Positions 27,800 to 36,876 of a stretch of DNA of 64,000 bases are shown here, one piece after another. The first letter of the stretch is position 1, and each line of letters begins with the position of its first letter. The notes beneath the pieces were generated by a model. The model was not told where the DNA came from. It did not search any database and saw only the letters and a program-made list of their open reading frames with translations. The DNA comes from Myxococcus stipitatus (GTDB lineage Bacteria > Myxococcota > Myxococcia > Myxococcales > Myxococcaceae). The stretch is taken from assembly GCF_038561935.1 (NCBI RefSeq), contig NZ_CP102770.1:744001-808000 (forward strand), in the 5' to 3' direction. Made by a program: the position numbers and the translations under genes.

Positions 27800-29338
27800 C
27801 TACGGCACGCCCGCGGCATTCCAGGCATCGCGCACCGCGTTCACGACCGTCGCGTCGTACCGGTCCTGCGCGGCCTGAATCGTGTACGCCTTGGCCTGGG
27901 ACATGGTGGTCGTCGACGTGAAGTAGTTCGTCGCGGCGAAGTAGAAGGTCTGCGCCGCGCGGTTCATGCCGATGCCATTCACCCACGTGCCCGTCTTGCC
28001 ACGCGGGTGCGGGCCGCCCGTCACGAGCAGCTTGAAGACCAGGTTCGGGATGCCGGAGTTCCAGTGCACGCCGCCGTTGTCGGACGCACCCGTGTAGCGC
28101 TCCGGGTAGTAGTCCCGAGACGAGCCATCCCGCGCGGGGTTGTCCATGTAGCGCAGCGCATCCCCGGCGACGTGGGGCGTCCAGACATCCTCGCCAATCT
28201 TCCAGACGTCCGCGTCCACCGCCCCGCCGCGAGTCCAGCTCTCGCAGAGGGCGGCGGCCATGTCGGACAGGCTCTCGTTCAGCGCGCCGGACTCGCTGCG
28301 GTACACGAGCCCGGACTCGTACTGCGTCACGGCATGGGCGATTTCGTGGGACACGACGTCCAGGTCCAGGCCCAGCTCGACGGAGTTGTAGCCATCTCCA
28401 TCCCCGAAGACGATTTGCGAGCCATCCCAGTACGCGTTGACGTACCCGTCACCGTAGTGGACGGTGCTGGTGATGGCGGCGCCCCGGTCGTCGAACGAGT
28501 CGCGGCCGAAGATGGTCTCGAAGCAGTCATACGTCGTGCCGATGTGGTCGAAGTTCCGGTCGATGTGCTCATCCCACGTGGGGCTGGAGCCCTCGGCGCG
28601 CCGCAGGGTGCCAGGCGTCACCCAGCTCCCATTGGCCGAGTGGACGCGGCGGTTCATCCCCGCATGGATTTGCGGCCGCACGTCGAGCACCCGGCCCGAC
28701 GCGGCGTCCACGTAGACCAGGTCCCGGACGGGGTCGCCCTCGCGGAAGCCCACGCGCGTCACCTCGTAGGCGGAGGCGAGGAGGCCCTCGGGTTCGAGGA
28801 AGTAGACGAAGCGCGGCTCGCCGCGGACGGACACCTGCTCCAGCCCCTCCAGCGCCGCGCGCTTCACGGCGGCCAGGGGAAGCCGCATCAGGGACGCGGA
28901 CTCGCGAGCACCTCGCGCCGAGCCGTTGGCCGCGTAGACCTGTCCTTCACGGTCGACGTGGACCACCAGCTCTCCGCCAATGACACGCACGCCGTGGTGC
29001 GTCTGGTCGTAGCGCACGTGGGTGGTGCCCTGGGCATCCGTGCGGCTGGAGCGCACCGTCAGCTCCTCCGCGCGCAGGCCGAACCGGGGGGCCAGCGCGC
29101 GCAGCGCGTCCGGGGCTCCTCGCGCCGTCAGCGAGGGGCTCAGCCGCCCCAGCTGTCCCCGGATGAAGGTGGGGGTGCCGTCCTTTCCGGCGTGGACGAC
29201 TTCGATGTCTCCCGCGGAGGACAGTGCGTGCGCCGAGCTGTCCAGGGGTGGGGCCGGGTCCACGGGTGCGTCGCCACAGGCGGCGCCCAGCAGGGCCAGG
29301 CACGCTCCCATCAATCCCTTCTTCCAAGTCCGAGTCAC
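27800..29338 (-). CDS. Thermolysin-type (M4) metallopeptidase lipoprotein
   Basis: 512 aa from GTG 29338 (AAGGAG upstream). Lipobox LLGAAC near residue 21. An FTP/PepSY propeptide region (to ~200, LSPSLTARGAPDALRALAPRF, GVRVIGGELVVHVD) is followed by the peptidase. HEIAHAVTQ at residues 331-339 is the zinc/catalytic motif, GALNESLSDMAAAL supplies the third zinc ligand Glu, and DNGGVHWNSGIPN is the family's conserved C-terminal His region. Secreted endopeptidase that matures by propeptide cleavage. Probably co-transcribed with Hint copy A. Confidence 0.95.
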   Translation of the reverse strand: MTRTWKKGLMGACLALLGAACGDAPVDPAPPLDSSAHALSSAGDIEVVHAGKDGTPTFIRGQLGRLSPSLTARGAPDALRALAPRFGLRAEELTVRSSRTDAQGTTHVRYDQTHHGVRVIGGELVVHVDREGQVYAANGSARGARESASLMRLPLAAVKRAALEGLEQVSVRGEPRFVYFLEPEGLLASAYEVTRVGFREGDPVRDLVYVDAASGRVLDVRPQIHAGMNRRVHSANGSWVTPGTLRRAEGSSPTWDEHIDRNFDHIGTTYDCFETIFGRDSFDDRGAAITSTVHYGDGYVNAYWDGSQIVFGDGDGYNSVELGLDLDVVSHEIAHAVTQYESGLVYRSESGALNESLSDMAAALCESWTRGGAVDADVWKIGEDVWTPHVAGDALRYMDNPARDGSSRDYYPERYTGASDNGGVHWNSGIPNLVFKLLVTGGPHPRGKTGTWVNGIGMNRAAQTFYFAATNYFTSTTTMSQAKAYTIQAAQDRYDATVVNAVRDAWNAAGVP

Positions 29339-29536
29339 GACGCGCTCCTTGTCTACAGGTGGGTGTTGCTGGCTGGCTCCAGCGCAGGTGGGGTGGCCAT
29401 GTGTTGCCGACGGGTGGGGGACACGGGCGAGTCGTTCGGGTCGTCGTCGGACACCGGCTGGGCTGGTACTGCGGGACACACGAGGCCCTGTCCGCCTCGG
29501 GCAGACACGGTCCTCCTGGGTCCATGACGGCTGCGA

Positions 29537-30331
29537 CTACAGGTGTGCGGTCATCCGCTGGACTTCATCGGGGCTGGCCCCCGACTCCACCAGGCCGGCG
29601 ATGAGCGCCTCTCGCAGCAGGTTCTTGAGCTTGGGACTCTCCAGCTTCGCGAAGGTGTCGACCGCCAACTGGCGGTCCACCTGCGCGAGGCGAAACAGCA
29701 GGTCATATTTCTCCCCCACCAACCCCTTCTTCACCGAGTCGGGCAGACCTCGGTCGATGGGAGACAACGCCAGTGACGTCATTGCGTCGCGAGCCGCGGG
29801 CTCCGAGGGCGCGAGCTCGAACAACAGGTCAATCATCGCCATGCGCTCGAGCACGGGCTCGGGCTTGTTCTCGAGGAACCGCGCATCCGCGGGGAGCTGT
29901 CGGAGGGCCGACGGGTCCGCCAGCTCATCCCTCAACCCATGGATGTGCGTGGGCCCCTGTCGCGAGAGCTCCTCGATGAAGGCCGCCTTGCGGAAGAACG
30001 CATTGAAGCGCCCGGCGCGGTACTGACGCGCGGACGCTCGCGCGGCCTCGCGCTGCTCTCGTGTCGCGGTGTCCTCGGGCTCCGAGGCCTCGGGGGCCTG
30101 GGTGACTGGCGCGGGCGGGGAGGGCGCTGGCCGAGGCGGAGGCAGCGGCGCGGCGGGGCGCATCGGGCTCGGCGGCGGCCCTTGGGGAACAGGAGGCTGG
30201 GGAGTGTCGGGCCGCGTGGTGGACACGACGAGGCCCGCGGCTCCCAGGACGAGCATCGCGAGTCCCGGCCCCAGCATCCGCCAGCGAGGTGGCGGCGTCG
30301 GCCTGGGGGGGCCGGGAGGAGTTCCGTTCAT
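29537..30331 (-). CDS. Membrane-anchored Pro-rich protein of unknown function
   Basis: 264 aa. Cytoplasmic Pro-rich start, one transmembrane segment (GPGLAMLVLGAAGLVVS, residues ~20-37), a ~55-residue Pro/Ala linker, then a helical domain (~90-264) with AARASARQYRAGRFNAFFRKAAFIEEL and LLFELAPSEPAARDAMTSLAL. The helical part may be a short HEAT/TPR-like array. It lies between the M1-like and M4 peptidase genes on the same strand, 51 bases after the former. Family not recognised. Confidence 0.75.
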   Translation of the reverse strand: MNGTPPGPPRPTPPPRWRMLGPGLAMLVLGAAGLVVSTTRPDTPQPPVPQGPPPSPMRPAAPLPPPRPAPSPPAPVTQAPEASEPEDTATREQREAARASARQYRAGRFNAFFRKAAFIEELSRQGPTHIHGLRDELADPSALRQLPADARFLENKPEPVLERMAMIDLLFELAPSEPAARDAMTSLALSPIDRGLPDSVKKGLVGEKYDLLFRLAQVDRQLAVDTFAKLESPKLKNLLREALIAGLVESGASPDEVQRMTAHL

Positions 30332-30382
30332 GGGCTCGACTCCTTGTCGTGGATGACGGCGCGATGAAGCGAAGAAGAGGGA

Positions 30383-32119
30383 TTAGAAACGCCACCGCTC
30401 GGGAGTCGGCTCACGGTCGAGCCCGAGGAACCTGCGATTGACGACCCGGTTCTCCGGGTCCACCGTCACCTGCGTCACGGGCTCGTCGAAGGGCACCTTC
30501 ACGCGCAAGGTGTCCGACTCCGGCGCCAGTCCGTAGTCGAGCGTGACGACGCGCTGCTCGGTGGCGCCCTCGACGAGGACATCCACCGAGATGGGGTAGC
30601 GCGTGCCGGAGAGCGAGCGCTGCACGGCGGTGACGAGGAGCTCTCCGTCGTGGGCCTCCGTGCTCACCTCGAAGTAGGGCCAGTCCGGGTCGCCGCTGCC
30701 GTGGACCCAGGCGTCGAAGTAGGGCCCCAGGTCCTCGCCGGACGCGAGCTCCAGCGCGGCGCGCAGGTCCTCAACGCTCCGGTCACCGGGCTGGTGCAGG
30801 AAGTCCTTGATGGCCTGGAGGACGACATCCTCGCCGAGCAGTGGCTCCAGTTGCAGGAAGAGAATCAGGGGCCCGGTGCCGTAGACATCCGCCGAATACG
30901 AGAGGAAGACAGGCGGCGGAGCGTCCTCCGGCTGCGGGTAGTAGGACGCGGTGCGCGCCAGCCGGTCCCAGTGCGCCCGGGTCTGCTCCGCTTCGCCCGG
31001 GGGCCGCGCCAGGAGCTCATAGCGGTACGTGAGGTACTCCGCGATGGCTTCCTTCCACACGAAGTCGAGGGGACTCGACAGCGTGGTGCGATTGCCCGCC
31101 CACTGGTGCACGACCTCGTGCATCAGCGTGTGCATGGTCATGTTCGCGTAGTCGCGTCGCAGGTCCGGCAGGTCCTCGCGGAGGATGAGGTTGGCGGGGT
31201 GCTCCGCGCCGAGCCACTCCGTGGGCGCGCTCGCGACGCGCAGCTCCGGGCCGTACGGCAGCGGACCCAGCTCGCCGATGACCCAGTTCAGATACGCCCG
31301 GACCTCCGAGCCGTGCAGCGCCGAGGCCAGCTTGCCCCCGGGCACTTCGTGGAGCTCCAGCCTGAACTTGCCGGCCACCTCCGTGAGGATGCTCGAGCGC
31401 CACGCGGGGTTGGAGGCCACGGCGAAGGACGAGTACGTGGGCGCCTTGGTGAGCCCCGTCAGCTCGCACCGCGTGGTGGTGGAGCTCGGGCGTGTCCTCT
31501 TGCCCGGGCACAGCACCCGCTCGCTGGCGCCGTGCTTGATGGTGAAGATGTATTGCGTGAGCTGGTCCGTGCGGTCGTCGCAGGGACCGAACCGGTCGCA
31601 CGCGCCCACCCAGCCGAGCAGATAGGTGAAGAGGTTTCCCGCGCGGTCGAACTTCCGGGAGAAGCCCACCTGGGTGAAGTCATACGTCTGGAGGGGCACG
31701 GTGAAGCGCGCCTCCAGCTTCACCTGTCCCGCGAAGAGGCCCGGACCGCAGACGCGGATGCCGCCGGGAGTCGACTCCGCGCGCAGCGGGATGGCGCCAT
31801 TCCAGTGGAGGTCGGTGAGCCCCTCGGGGGCATTCACCACGAAGCAGTCGCCTCCGGGCGGGGCGACATCCAGCATCAACACGGAGCGCGCCGCGCCCGT
31901 CTGCGTGGCGAACTCGTATTCGTAGCGCGTCACGGTGGCCGCGAAGTCACCTCGCGGCGTCAGCGTCCCGTAGCGGTGGGACAGCGTGCCGTCCTCGTCG
32001 ACCGGCAGGGGTGGAGCCTCCAGCGGGCCACACGCCGCCAGCGAGAGCGAGAGCAGGCCCCACGCCCACGCGAGCCCCTGTGTCATCGCTGTCGTGGACC
32101 CACGTGGGAGGCTTCGCAT
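30383..32119 (-). CDS. M1-like (gluzincin) metallopeptidase lipoprotein
   Basis: 578 aa from ATG 32119. Lipobox SLAAC gives surface anchoring. HEVVHQWAGN (residues 334-343) followed ~25 residues later by WKEAIAEYLTY is the HExxH-x18-E pattern of M1 aminopeptidases. The N-terminal half (to ~250) is beta-rich as in M1 proteins. The GAMEN-type exopeptidase motif is not evident, so it could be an endopeptidase or a divergent member. Its start is 23 bases after the stop of Hint copy B, suggesting one transcript. Confidence 0.85.
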   Translation of the reverse strand: MRSLPRGSTTAMTQGLAWAWGLLSLSLAACGPLEAPPLPVDEDGTLSHRYGTLTPRGDFAATVTRYEYEFATQTGAARSVLMLDVAPPGGDCFVVNAPEGLTDLHWNGAIPLRAESTPGGIRVCGPGLFAGQVKLEARFTVPLQTYDFTQVGFSRKFDRAGNLFTYLLGWVGACDRFGPCDDRTDQLTQYIFTIKHGASERVLCPGKRTRPSSTTTRCELTGLTKAPTYSSFAVASNPAWRSSILTEVAGKFRLELHEVPGGKLASALHGSEVRAYLNWVIGELGPLPYGPELRVASAPTEWLGAEHPANLILREDLPDLRRDYANMTMHTLMHEVVHQWAGNRTTLSSPLDFVWKEAIAEYLTYRYELLARPPGEAEQTRAHWDRLARTASYYPQPEDAPPPVFLSYSADVYGTGPLILFLQLEPLLGEDVVLQAIKDFLHQPGDRSVEDLRAALELASGEDLGPYFDAWVHGSGDPDWPYFEVSTEAHDGELLVTAVQRSLSGTRYPISVDVLVEGATEQRVVTLDYGLAPESDTLRVKVPFDEPVTQVTVDPENRVVNRRFLGLDREPTPERWRF

Positions 32120-32142
32120 GACGGGAGGCTCCGGGGGACGGC

Positions 32143-32979
32143 TCAGAGGTCGTCGACGCGAACCTCGTCCCGCAGAGACAGTCGGAAGTGGTCCTCCGCC
32201 CACTCGTTCTGGAAGCGCACCGAGCCCGTCAGCAGCCCCTCCACATCCAGCACGTTCTCAATCTTCTCGTGGCTGGTGGGCTGCACGTTCCAGGTCTTCC
32301 CCTCGTAGCGGAACACGGAGACGTCGCGCAGCTCCACCTTCTCGCCGTGGACGCCGAGCAGCACGTCGCCCTTCTGGAGCGTCTTGGCCTTCACCATGTC
32401 TCCTGAGGCGGTGACCATGGGGTGCTCGGCCGTCACCTCGACGCGGCGGCCATCCGCCGTCTCGAGCGCGAACACGTCCTCCACCGTGTCACCCGCGACG
32501 AAGGCGCGGATGGGTTGCTCAGCCGACGTGGGCGACACCAGCGTCGCGTCCTTGCCGAGCGCCGTCACGGTGCGCACCCCCGCGTGGTAGGCGTCCTCGA
32601 TGGGCCAGTACTTCCCCTGGAAGGCCACCTTCTCCCGCGCCGTGTAGCAGCCCGTCACGCACGTCCCCAGCTTCACCAGGTCCGCGATGCACGGCGCGTT
32701 GATGTCGGCGGGGATGAAGAAGGAGCAGGTCGGGGTGGGGCCCGAGGAGGCGAAGGCGAAGCAGCCACCGGAGAAGACCTGGTACTCCCCCTCGGAGTTG
32801 AGGAAGTCCCGCTTGGCCACGGTGATGTACCCGCACTTGTGCGCCCAGTTGTTGCGACCCTGGGCCAGGGTGGGCGTGGTGAGCTGGTCATCCGTGAAAC
32901 AGCGGGTGGACAGCTGCGCCGATGCCGCCGTGGAGAGCATCGCGCACGCAAGGACAAGCAGAGACGACAGTCGCTTCAT
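32143..32979 (-). CDS. Secreted Cys-rich protein with C-terminal Hint domain (copy B)
   Basis: 278 aa, the same length and layout as copy A. AGGAG precedes ATG 32979; signal peptide to TAASA/Q. The Cys-rich domain spans 22-110. Hint domain: Cys111 after Gly (VTGC/YTAREKVAF), EVTAEHPMV (His186), DMVKAKTLQKGDVLL, TWNVQPTS, ending LLTGSVRFQNEW without a terminal His-Asn. All catalytic positions of copy A are kept although the rest has diverged, arguing that self-processing is under selection. First gene of a likely minus-strand run with the M1-like peptidase. Confidence 0.85.
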   Translation of the reverse strand: MKRLSSLLVLACAMLSTAASAQLSTRCFTDDQLTTPTLAQGRNNWAHKCGYITVAKRDFLNSEGEYQVFSGGCFAFASSGPTPTCSFFIPADINAPCIADLVKLGTCVTGCYTAREKVAFQGKYWPIEDAYHAGVRTVTALGKDATLVSPTSAEQPIRAFVAGDTVEDVFALETADGRRVEVTAEHPMVTASGDMVKAKTLQKGDVLLGVHGEKVELRDVSVFRYEGKTWNVQPTSHEKIENVLDVEGLLTGSVRFQNEWAEDHFRLSLRDEVRVDDL

Positions 32980-32999
32980 GGCTCGCTCCTGAGGGCTGG

Positions 33000-33364
33000 G
33001 GCCAGTGTCTGGTGTCTGGAATGGCGGGGGCCGGGGCTGCTTTTCACCTAGGGTAGTCGAGTGAAAATCAGCCTTGGGAGGGTGCCCGCGCCGTGAGTGT
33101 TGAGTGTTATTGATTTGCAGCGAATGAAAACAATTCTAAAGATGTGGCGCTGGCGTGGAATTCTCGCCAGGGGCCCTCTCGGGCAGGCAGATGGCCGCAT
33201 GGAAGGCACTTGGGGTGTGGATTCCCCTCAGGCCCTGCCGGTGGGTGCCAGCGGCGATGTGGGACGCCGGACGCGCTGTCACTGGACGAGTGCAGGGGCT
33301 CGGGAGAGTTCTTATTGAGGGAGGCCCGCTGGAGAGTCCGCTCCCACCCGCCGTGGAGGAAGGC
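33000..33364. promoter_or_regulatory. Divergent intergenic region with an inverted repeat
   Basis: No gene seen between Hint copy B and the ceramidase gene. TTTTCAC (33041-33047) and GTGAAAA (33061-33067) are a perfect 7-bp inverted repeat, 62 bases upstream of the Hint B start. The DNA from about 33090 to 33140 is AT-richer than its surroundings, as expected of promoters. An open frame from 33155 into the ceramidase gene lacks a ribosome site and a signal peptide. Confidence 0.35.
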
Positions 33365-35386
33365 ATGTGTGCACAGCTCAACCGGTTCGCCCTGGTGCTG
33401 GGGCTCGTCGTGGGGACGGTGGCCCTGGGGGCGGGTGCGGGCTCGCAGGACGCCTGTGCGGGCAACACGCGCTTCCTGATGGGGGCGGGGATGGGGGACA
33501 TCACCGGGCCGGCCGCGGAGGTGGGGATGATGGGCTACGGCCAGCTCTCCCAGCAGACGGCCGGCATCCACCAGCGGCTGCGCTCGCGCGCCTTCGTCAT
33601 CGAGTCCCCCTGCAACGGCCGCCGCGTGGTGTTCGTGAGCGCGGACCTGGGGATGGTCTTCCAGGGCGTGAAGACGCAGGTGGTGGAGCGGCTGCGCGCG
33701 CGCTTCGGGGAGGTGTACGGCGATGACAACGTGCTCATCAGCGCCACGCACACGCACTCGGGGCCGGGGGGCTTCTCACACCACACGCTCTACAACCTGA
33801 CCTCGTTCGGCTTCGTGCCGCAGAACTTCGACGCGATTGTCTCCGGCATCGTCACGTCGATTGTCCGTGCGCACTCGCGGTTGGGGGAGGGGACGCTGCG
33901 CCTGGCGTCGGGGGAGCTGTTGGGGGCCAGCCGCAATCGCTCTCCGGAGGCGTACCGCCTCAACCCCGCGGCCGAGCGGGCCCTGTACGCGCAGGACGTG
34001 GACACGCGGATGACGCTCCTGCGCCTGACGCGGACGGATGGGCGCGACGTGGGGCTCATCAACTGGTTCGCGGTGCATGCCACGTCCATGGGCAATACGC
34101 ACCATTTCATCAGCGGTGATAACAAGGGGCTGGCTTCGTATTGGTTCGAGAAGGCTCATGACGCGGGGGACACGTTCGTGGCTGCCTTTGCGCAGTCCAA
34201 CGAGGGGGATGTGACGCCCAACGTGCTGGGCGGGACGAACGGGGGCGGGGCGGATGACTTCGAGGACACGGAGATTTCGGCCCGGCGGCAGTTCGACTTC
34301 GCCTCGCGGCTGTGGGGGCAGACAGGAGCGCCGCTGACGGGGGGCGTGGACTACCGGCACACGTTCGTGAAGATGGACGCGGTGGATGTGGCGCCCGCGT
34401 TCGCGGATGGGCGGCCGCGTCGCACGTGCCCGGCGGCCATCGGCCTGTCGATGCTCGCGGGGGCGGAGGATGGGCCGGGGTTTGGCGTGGAGGGCGCGTC
34501 GTGCTCGGTGGTCCACGACCTGTGGAGCCAGTTCACGTGTGCGCTCACGACGACGCCGTGTCAGGGGGAGAAGCCCATCGTGTTGGAGATGGGCACCATG
34601 CAGCCGCATCCGTGGTCGCCGGAGGTGTTGCCGTTCCAGCTGGTGACGGTGGGGCCGCTCGCGCTGGTGGGGGTGCCGTTCGAGATGACGACGATGGCGG
34701 GGCGCCGCTTGCGGCGGACGGTGCTGGAGCAGCTCGCGCCGGTGGGGGTGACGGAGGTCATCATCGCGGGCCTGTCGAACGACTACGCGGGGTATGTGGC
34801 GACGCGTGAGGAGTACGCGCGGCAGGACTACGAGGGGGCGTCGACGCACTTCGGCCCGTGGACGCTGGCGGCGATCCAACAGGGCTTCGATGCGATGGCG
34901 GCGGCGATGCGGGAGGGGCAGGCGGTGTCACCGGGGCCCACACCGAGGGACTTGCGCTACGTCCAGGCGAGCCTGCAGCCGGGGGTGGTGTTCGACGACA
35001 AGCTGCTCTGGGTGGAGTTCGGGGAGGTGTACGCGGATGCGCAGGCGTCCTATGGGCGAGGGGACACGGTGCGCGTGACGTTCTGGGGGGCGCATCCGAA
35101 GAATGACTTGCGGCTGGAGGGGACGTACCTGCGGGTCCAGCGCAAGGGATTGATTGGGGCGTGGGTGGACGTGGCGGATGACAGTGATTGGGAGACCCGG
35201 TATTCGTGGGAGCGGGAGAACTGTGTGCCCACGCTGGGGTGCTCGCTCGTCACGGTGGAGTGGCGGATTCCGGGGGATGCGGCGCCGGGGACGTATCGCA
35301 TCCTGCATGAGGGGGATTGGAAGTCGGGTTGGGATGGGCGGGTGCGGCCGTATTACGGGGCGTCTCGGGCCTTCACGGTGAAGTGA
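33365..35386 (+). CDS. Neutral/alkaline ceramidase-family hydrolase
   Basis: 673 aa; GGAGGAAGG precedes ATG 33365, and residues 8-26 are a signal peptide. Family landmarks: GAGMGDITGPAAEVGMMGY near the N-terminus, zinc-binding SATHTHSGPGG (His129, His131), NWFAVHATSMG (His238), and the nucleophile loop SNEGDVTPN (281-286 region). Known ceramidases use Ser in GDVSPN; here the residue is Thr284. The C-terminal ~150 residues are the immunoglobulin-like domain. It would hydrolyse N-acyl bonds of ceramide or related sphingolipids outside the cytoplasm. Not obviously in an operon. Confidence 0.9.
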   Translation: MCAQLNRFALVLGLVVGTVALGAGAGSQDACAGNTRFLMGAGMGDITGPAAEVGMMGYGQLSQQTAGIHQRLRSRAFVIESPCNGRRVVFVSADLGMVFQGVKTQVVERLRARFGEVYGDDNVLISATHTHSGPGGFSHHTLYNLTSFGFVPQNFDAIVSGIVTSIVRAHSRLGEGTLRLASGELLGASRNRSPEAYRLNPAAERALYAQDVDTRMTLLRLTRTDGRDVGLINWFAVHATSMGNTHHFISGDNKGLASYWFEKAHDAGDTFVAAFAQSNEGDVTPNVLGGTNGGGADDFEDTEISARRQFDFASRLWGQTGAPLTGGVDYRHTFVKMDAVDVAPAFADGRPRRTCPAAIGLSMLAGAEDGPGFGVEGASCSVVHDLWSQFTCALTTTPCQGEKPIVLEMGTMQPHPWSPEVLPFQLVTVGPLALVGVPFEMTTMAGRRLRRTVLEQLAPVGVTEVIIAGLSNDYAGYVATREEYARQDYEGASTHFGPWTLAAIQQGFDAMAAAMREGQAVSPGPTPRDLRYVQASLQPGVVFDDKLLWVEFGEVYADAQASYGRGDTVRVTFWGAHPKNDLRLEGTYLRVQRKGLIGAWVDVADDSDWETRYSWERENCVPTLGCSLVTVEWRIPGDAAPGTYRILHEGDWKSGWDGRVRPYYGASRAFTVK

Positions 35387-35807
35387 GGGGGGCGGCGCGG
35401 GCGCGGGAGAGGAGCTCGCGGAGGCGGGGTGGGGCGGGGAGGAGCTGGACGCCGATGCCGGAGGTGCTGCCCCAGGTGCGGGCGTGGGCGGCGTCGACGT
35501 GGCGCACGACTTCACCAGTGCAGGAGAAGTCCTCTCCGGCGAGGTGGAGGGTGAGCTCCAGGCGGGTGAAGAGGGGAGGGAAGGGCTCCTCGCAGCTCAG
35601 GAAGAGGCCACCCCGGTCGATGTCCACGCCATGGGTGTGGAGGCCCTGGGGGCGATGGACGCGGAGGTTGCACGGGTTGGAGGAGAGGTGGACCTGGCCG
35701 TGGGGCTGGGTGGTGCCGTGATGGTGGGAGGAGGGGCGGTGCCTGTGCGGTGGGTGAGGGCAGCGCACATCGGCGGCGTGTTCCGAGTGGCAGAGCTCGC
35801 AGTGCAT
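35373..35807 (-). CDS. PilZ-like protein with N-terminal Cys/His cluster
   Basis: 144 aa from ATG 35807 (GAGGTG just upstream). MHCELCHSEHAADVRCPHPPH could bind zinc. The rest resembles PilZ: GVDIDRGGLFLSCEEP, LELTLHLAGEDFSCTGEVVRHVD and SGIGVQLL follow the (D/N)-x-S-x-x-G / G-x-V-V / G-I-G-V pattern. The usual Arg pair for c-di-GMP is not clear, so nucleotide binding is uncertain. Its 3' end overlaps the ceramidase stop by 14 bases in convergent orientation. The 200 bases beyond its start hold nothing I recognise. Confidence 0.65.
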   Translation of the reverse strand: MHCELCHSEHAADVRCPHPPHRHRPSSHHHGTTQPHGQVHLSSNPCNLRVHRPQGLHTHGVDIDRGGLFLSCEEPFPPLFTRLELTLHLAGEDFSCTGEVVRHVDAAHARTWGSTSGIGVQLLPAPPRLRELLSRARAAPLTSP

Positions 35808-36033
35808 GGTCACCTCGAGCGAGGTCCACTCCGCGGGGGCGGAAGTGGAGGGGCGAGTCTAAGGCTTGAGGACGCGGGTGTGACGGTGTCTCGCGGTGCG
35901 TCACTGTGATTGCGCTGGTGGAGTGACGGATAGCGCACAGAGACTGTGTGGTGTGGACTCGTCAGCGGTGTGACGTGTCGGGCCGGGTGGATGTGTGGCG
36001 TACTGGGGAGGCCATGATTCGGATGAAGACGCC

Positions 36034-36384
36034 ATGAGTAGCAGGACCCTCGAGTTTGGTGTGGCGGGAGTCTCTCATGTCGATGGGAGAACCCTCGTCA
36101 GAGGGCGGATTCATTCCGGCCCCCTTCGAGTGGGGGACAGGTTCTCAGTGGCGTTCAGGCTTGTTCCCGCGAAGGGGCCGGATGGGTATGAACTGTCCAG
36201 GCGAACGGGCGAGCGTGCCGTGTCGTTTCGCTTGGAATCCATCCAGGCCTATCGCCACGCTTTCGATGAACTGGAGGCGGGGATGACCGCGGAGTTGGTG
36301 CTGTCGGGTGAAGATGATCACGGCCTCGACGAGGGGGATGTCCTTGCCGCGACCCGTTTCGACGAAGGCGATGATGCTGTCTGA
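36034..36384 (+). CDS. Small stand-alone EF-Tu domain-II-like protein
   Basis: 116 aa from ATG 36034. The order of elements follows domain II of translational GTPases: a strand FGVAGVSHVDGRTLVRGRI (as in the VFTISGRGTVVTGRV region), PLRVGDRFSV, VSFRLESIQAYRHAFDELEAGMTAELVL (as in [22 protein letters not shown]) and LDEGDVLA at the end. No GTPase domain is present. It overlaps the SUKH gene by 14 bases. GC is lower than the window average. The similarity is by eye; function unknown. Confidence 0.6.
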   Translation: MSSRTLEFGVAGVSHVDGRTLVRGRIHSGPLRVGDRFSVAFRLVPAKGPDGYELSRRTGERAVSFRLESIQAYRHAFDELEAGMTAELVLSGEDDHGLDEGDVLAATRFDEGDDAV

Positions 36385-36796
36385 TTTGGCGCTTGTTGAG
36401 CTTGCGTCGGAGAATTACCGGCGAACTGAAGTCGCCGGTGTGGATGCCGCGTTGTCCCGCTTGGAGGTCGCCAGTGAAGGAGCACTGCCTGAGTTCTATC
36501 GGCGGTTCGTAGGCCCATTCGTGAGTCGAAGAACTGGCTTTGAGCTTCTGGACCTGTACGAGGAGGGGGCCATGTCGGTGGAAGGGATGACGCGAACGCT
36601 GCGTGAACGGTTTGGGGTGCCCAAGGGCTACCTGGTGCTGACCGAACTTCTGGGTGGGGGCGTTCTGGTTTGGGATTCGAGTTCAGGCGCGGTCTATGGT
36701 GTTGATTTTGAAGGGGGCTTGGAGGACTTGCTCGCTGGTAAGTTGTCCCCGACGTGGGAGAGCTTCGATGCGTTCGTGAACTTCTATTTTGGGTGA
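36371..36796 (+). CDS. SMI1/KNR4 (SUKH)-type protein
   Basis: 141 aa from ATG 36371 (a second ATG follows at once). LPEFYRRFVGPFVSRRTGFELLDLYE and YLVLTELLGGGVLVWDSSSGAVYGVDFEGG, then WESFDAFVNFYFG, follow the SUKH fold order (helix, the G-x-LLDL strand, V-x-x-WD strand, final helix). SUKH proteins are best known as immunity proteins to contact-dependent and polymorphic toxins. No toxin gene is adjacent, so it would be an orphan. Confidence 0.7.
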   Translation: MMLSDLALVELASENYRRTEVAGVDAALSRLEVASEGALPEFYRRFVGPFVSRRTGFELLDLYEEGAMSVEGMTRTLRERFGVPKGYLVLTELLGGGVLVWDSSSGAVYGVDFEGGLEDLLAGKLSPTWESFDAFVNFYFG

Positions 36797-36876
36797 TGCC
36801 ATGGTTGAAATTTCTGCGAGGCGGGTCTCAATCAGCCTGAGAGGGTTCCTCTGACGGTGTTGCGTGAGGGAGAAAG

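Noticed and set aside
26915..29527. Very long open frame on the plus strand across the Hint A and M4 genes
   Set aside because: Antisense shadow caused by high GC. It has no family motif, a low-complexity Arg/Val/His-rich product, and overlaps two clear minus-strand genes.
33155..33364. Longer N-terminus for the ceramidase
   Set aside because: It would bury the signal peptide 70 residues inside, and there is a strong GGAGGAAGG site directly before ATG 33365.
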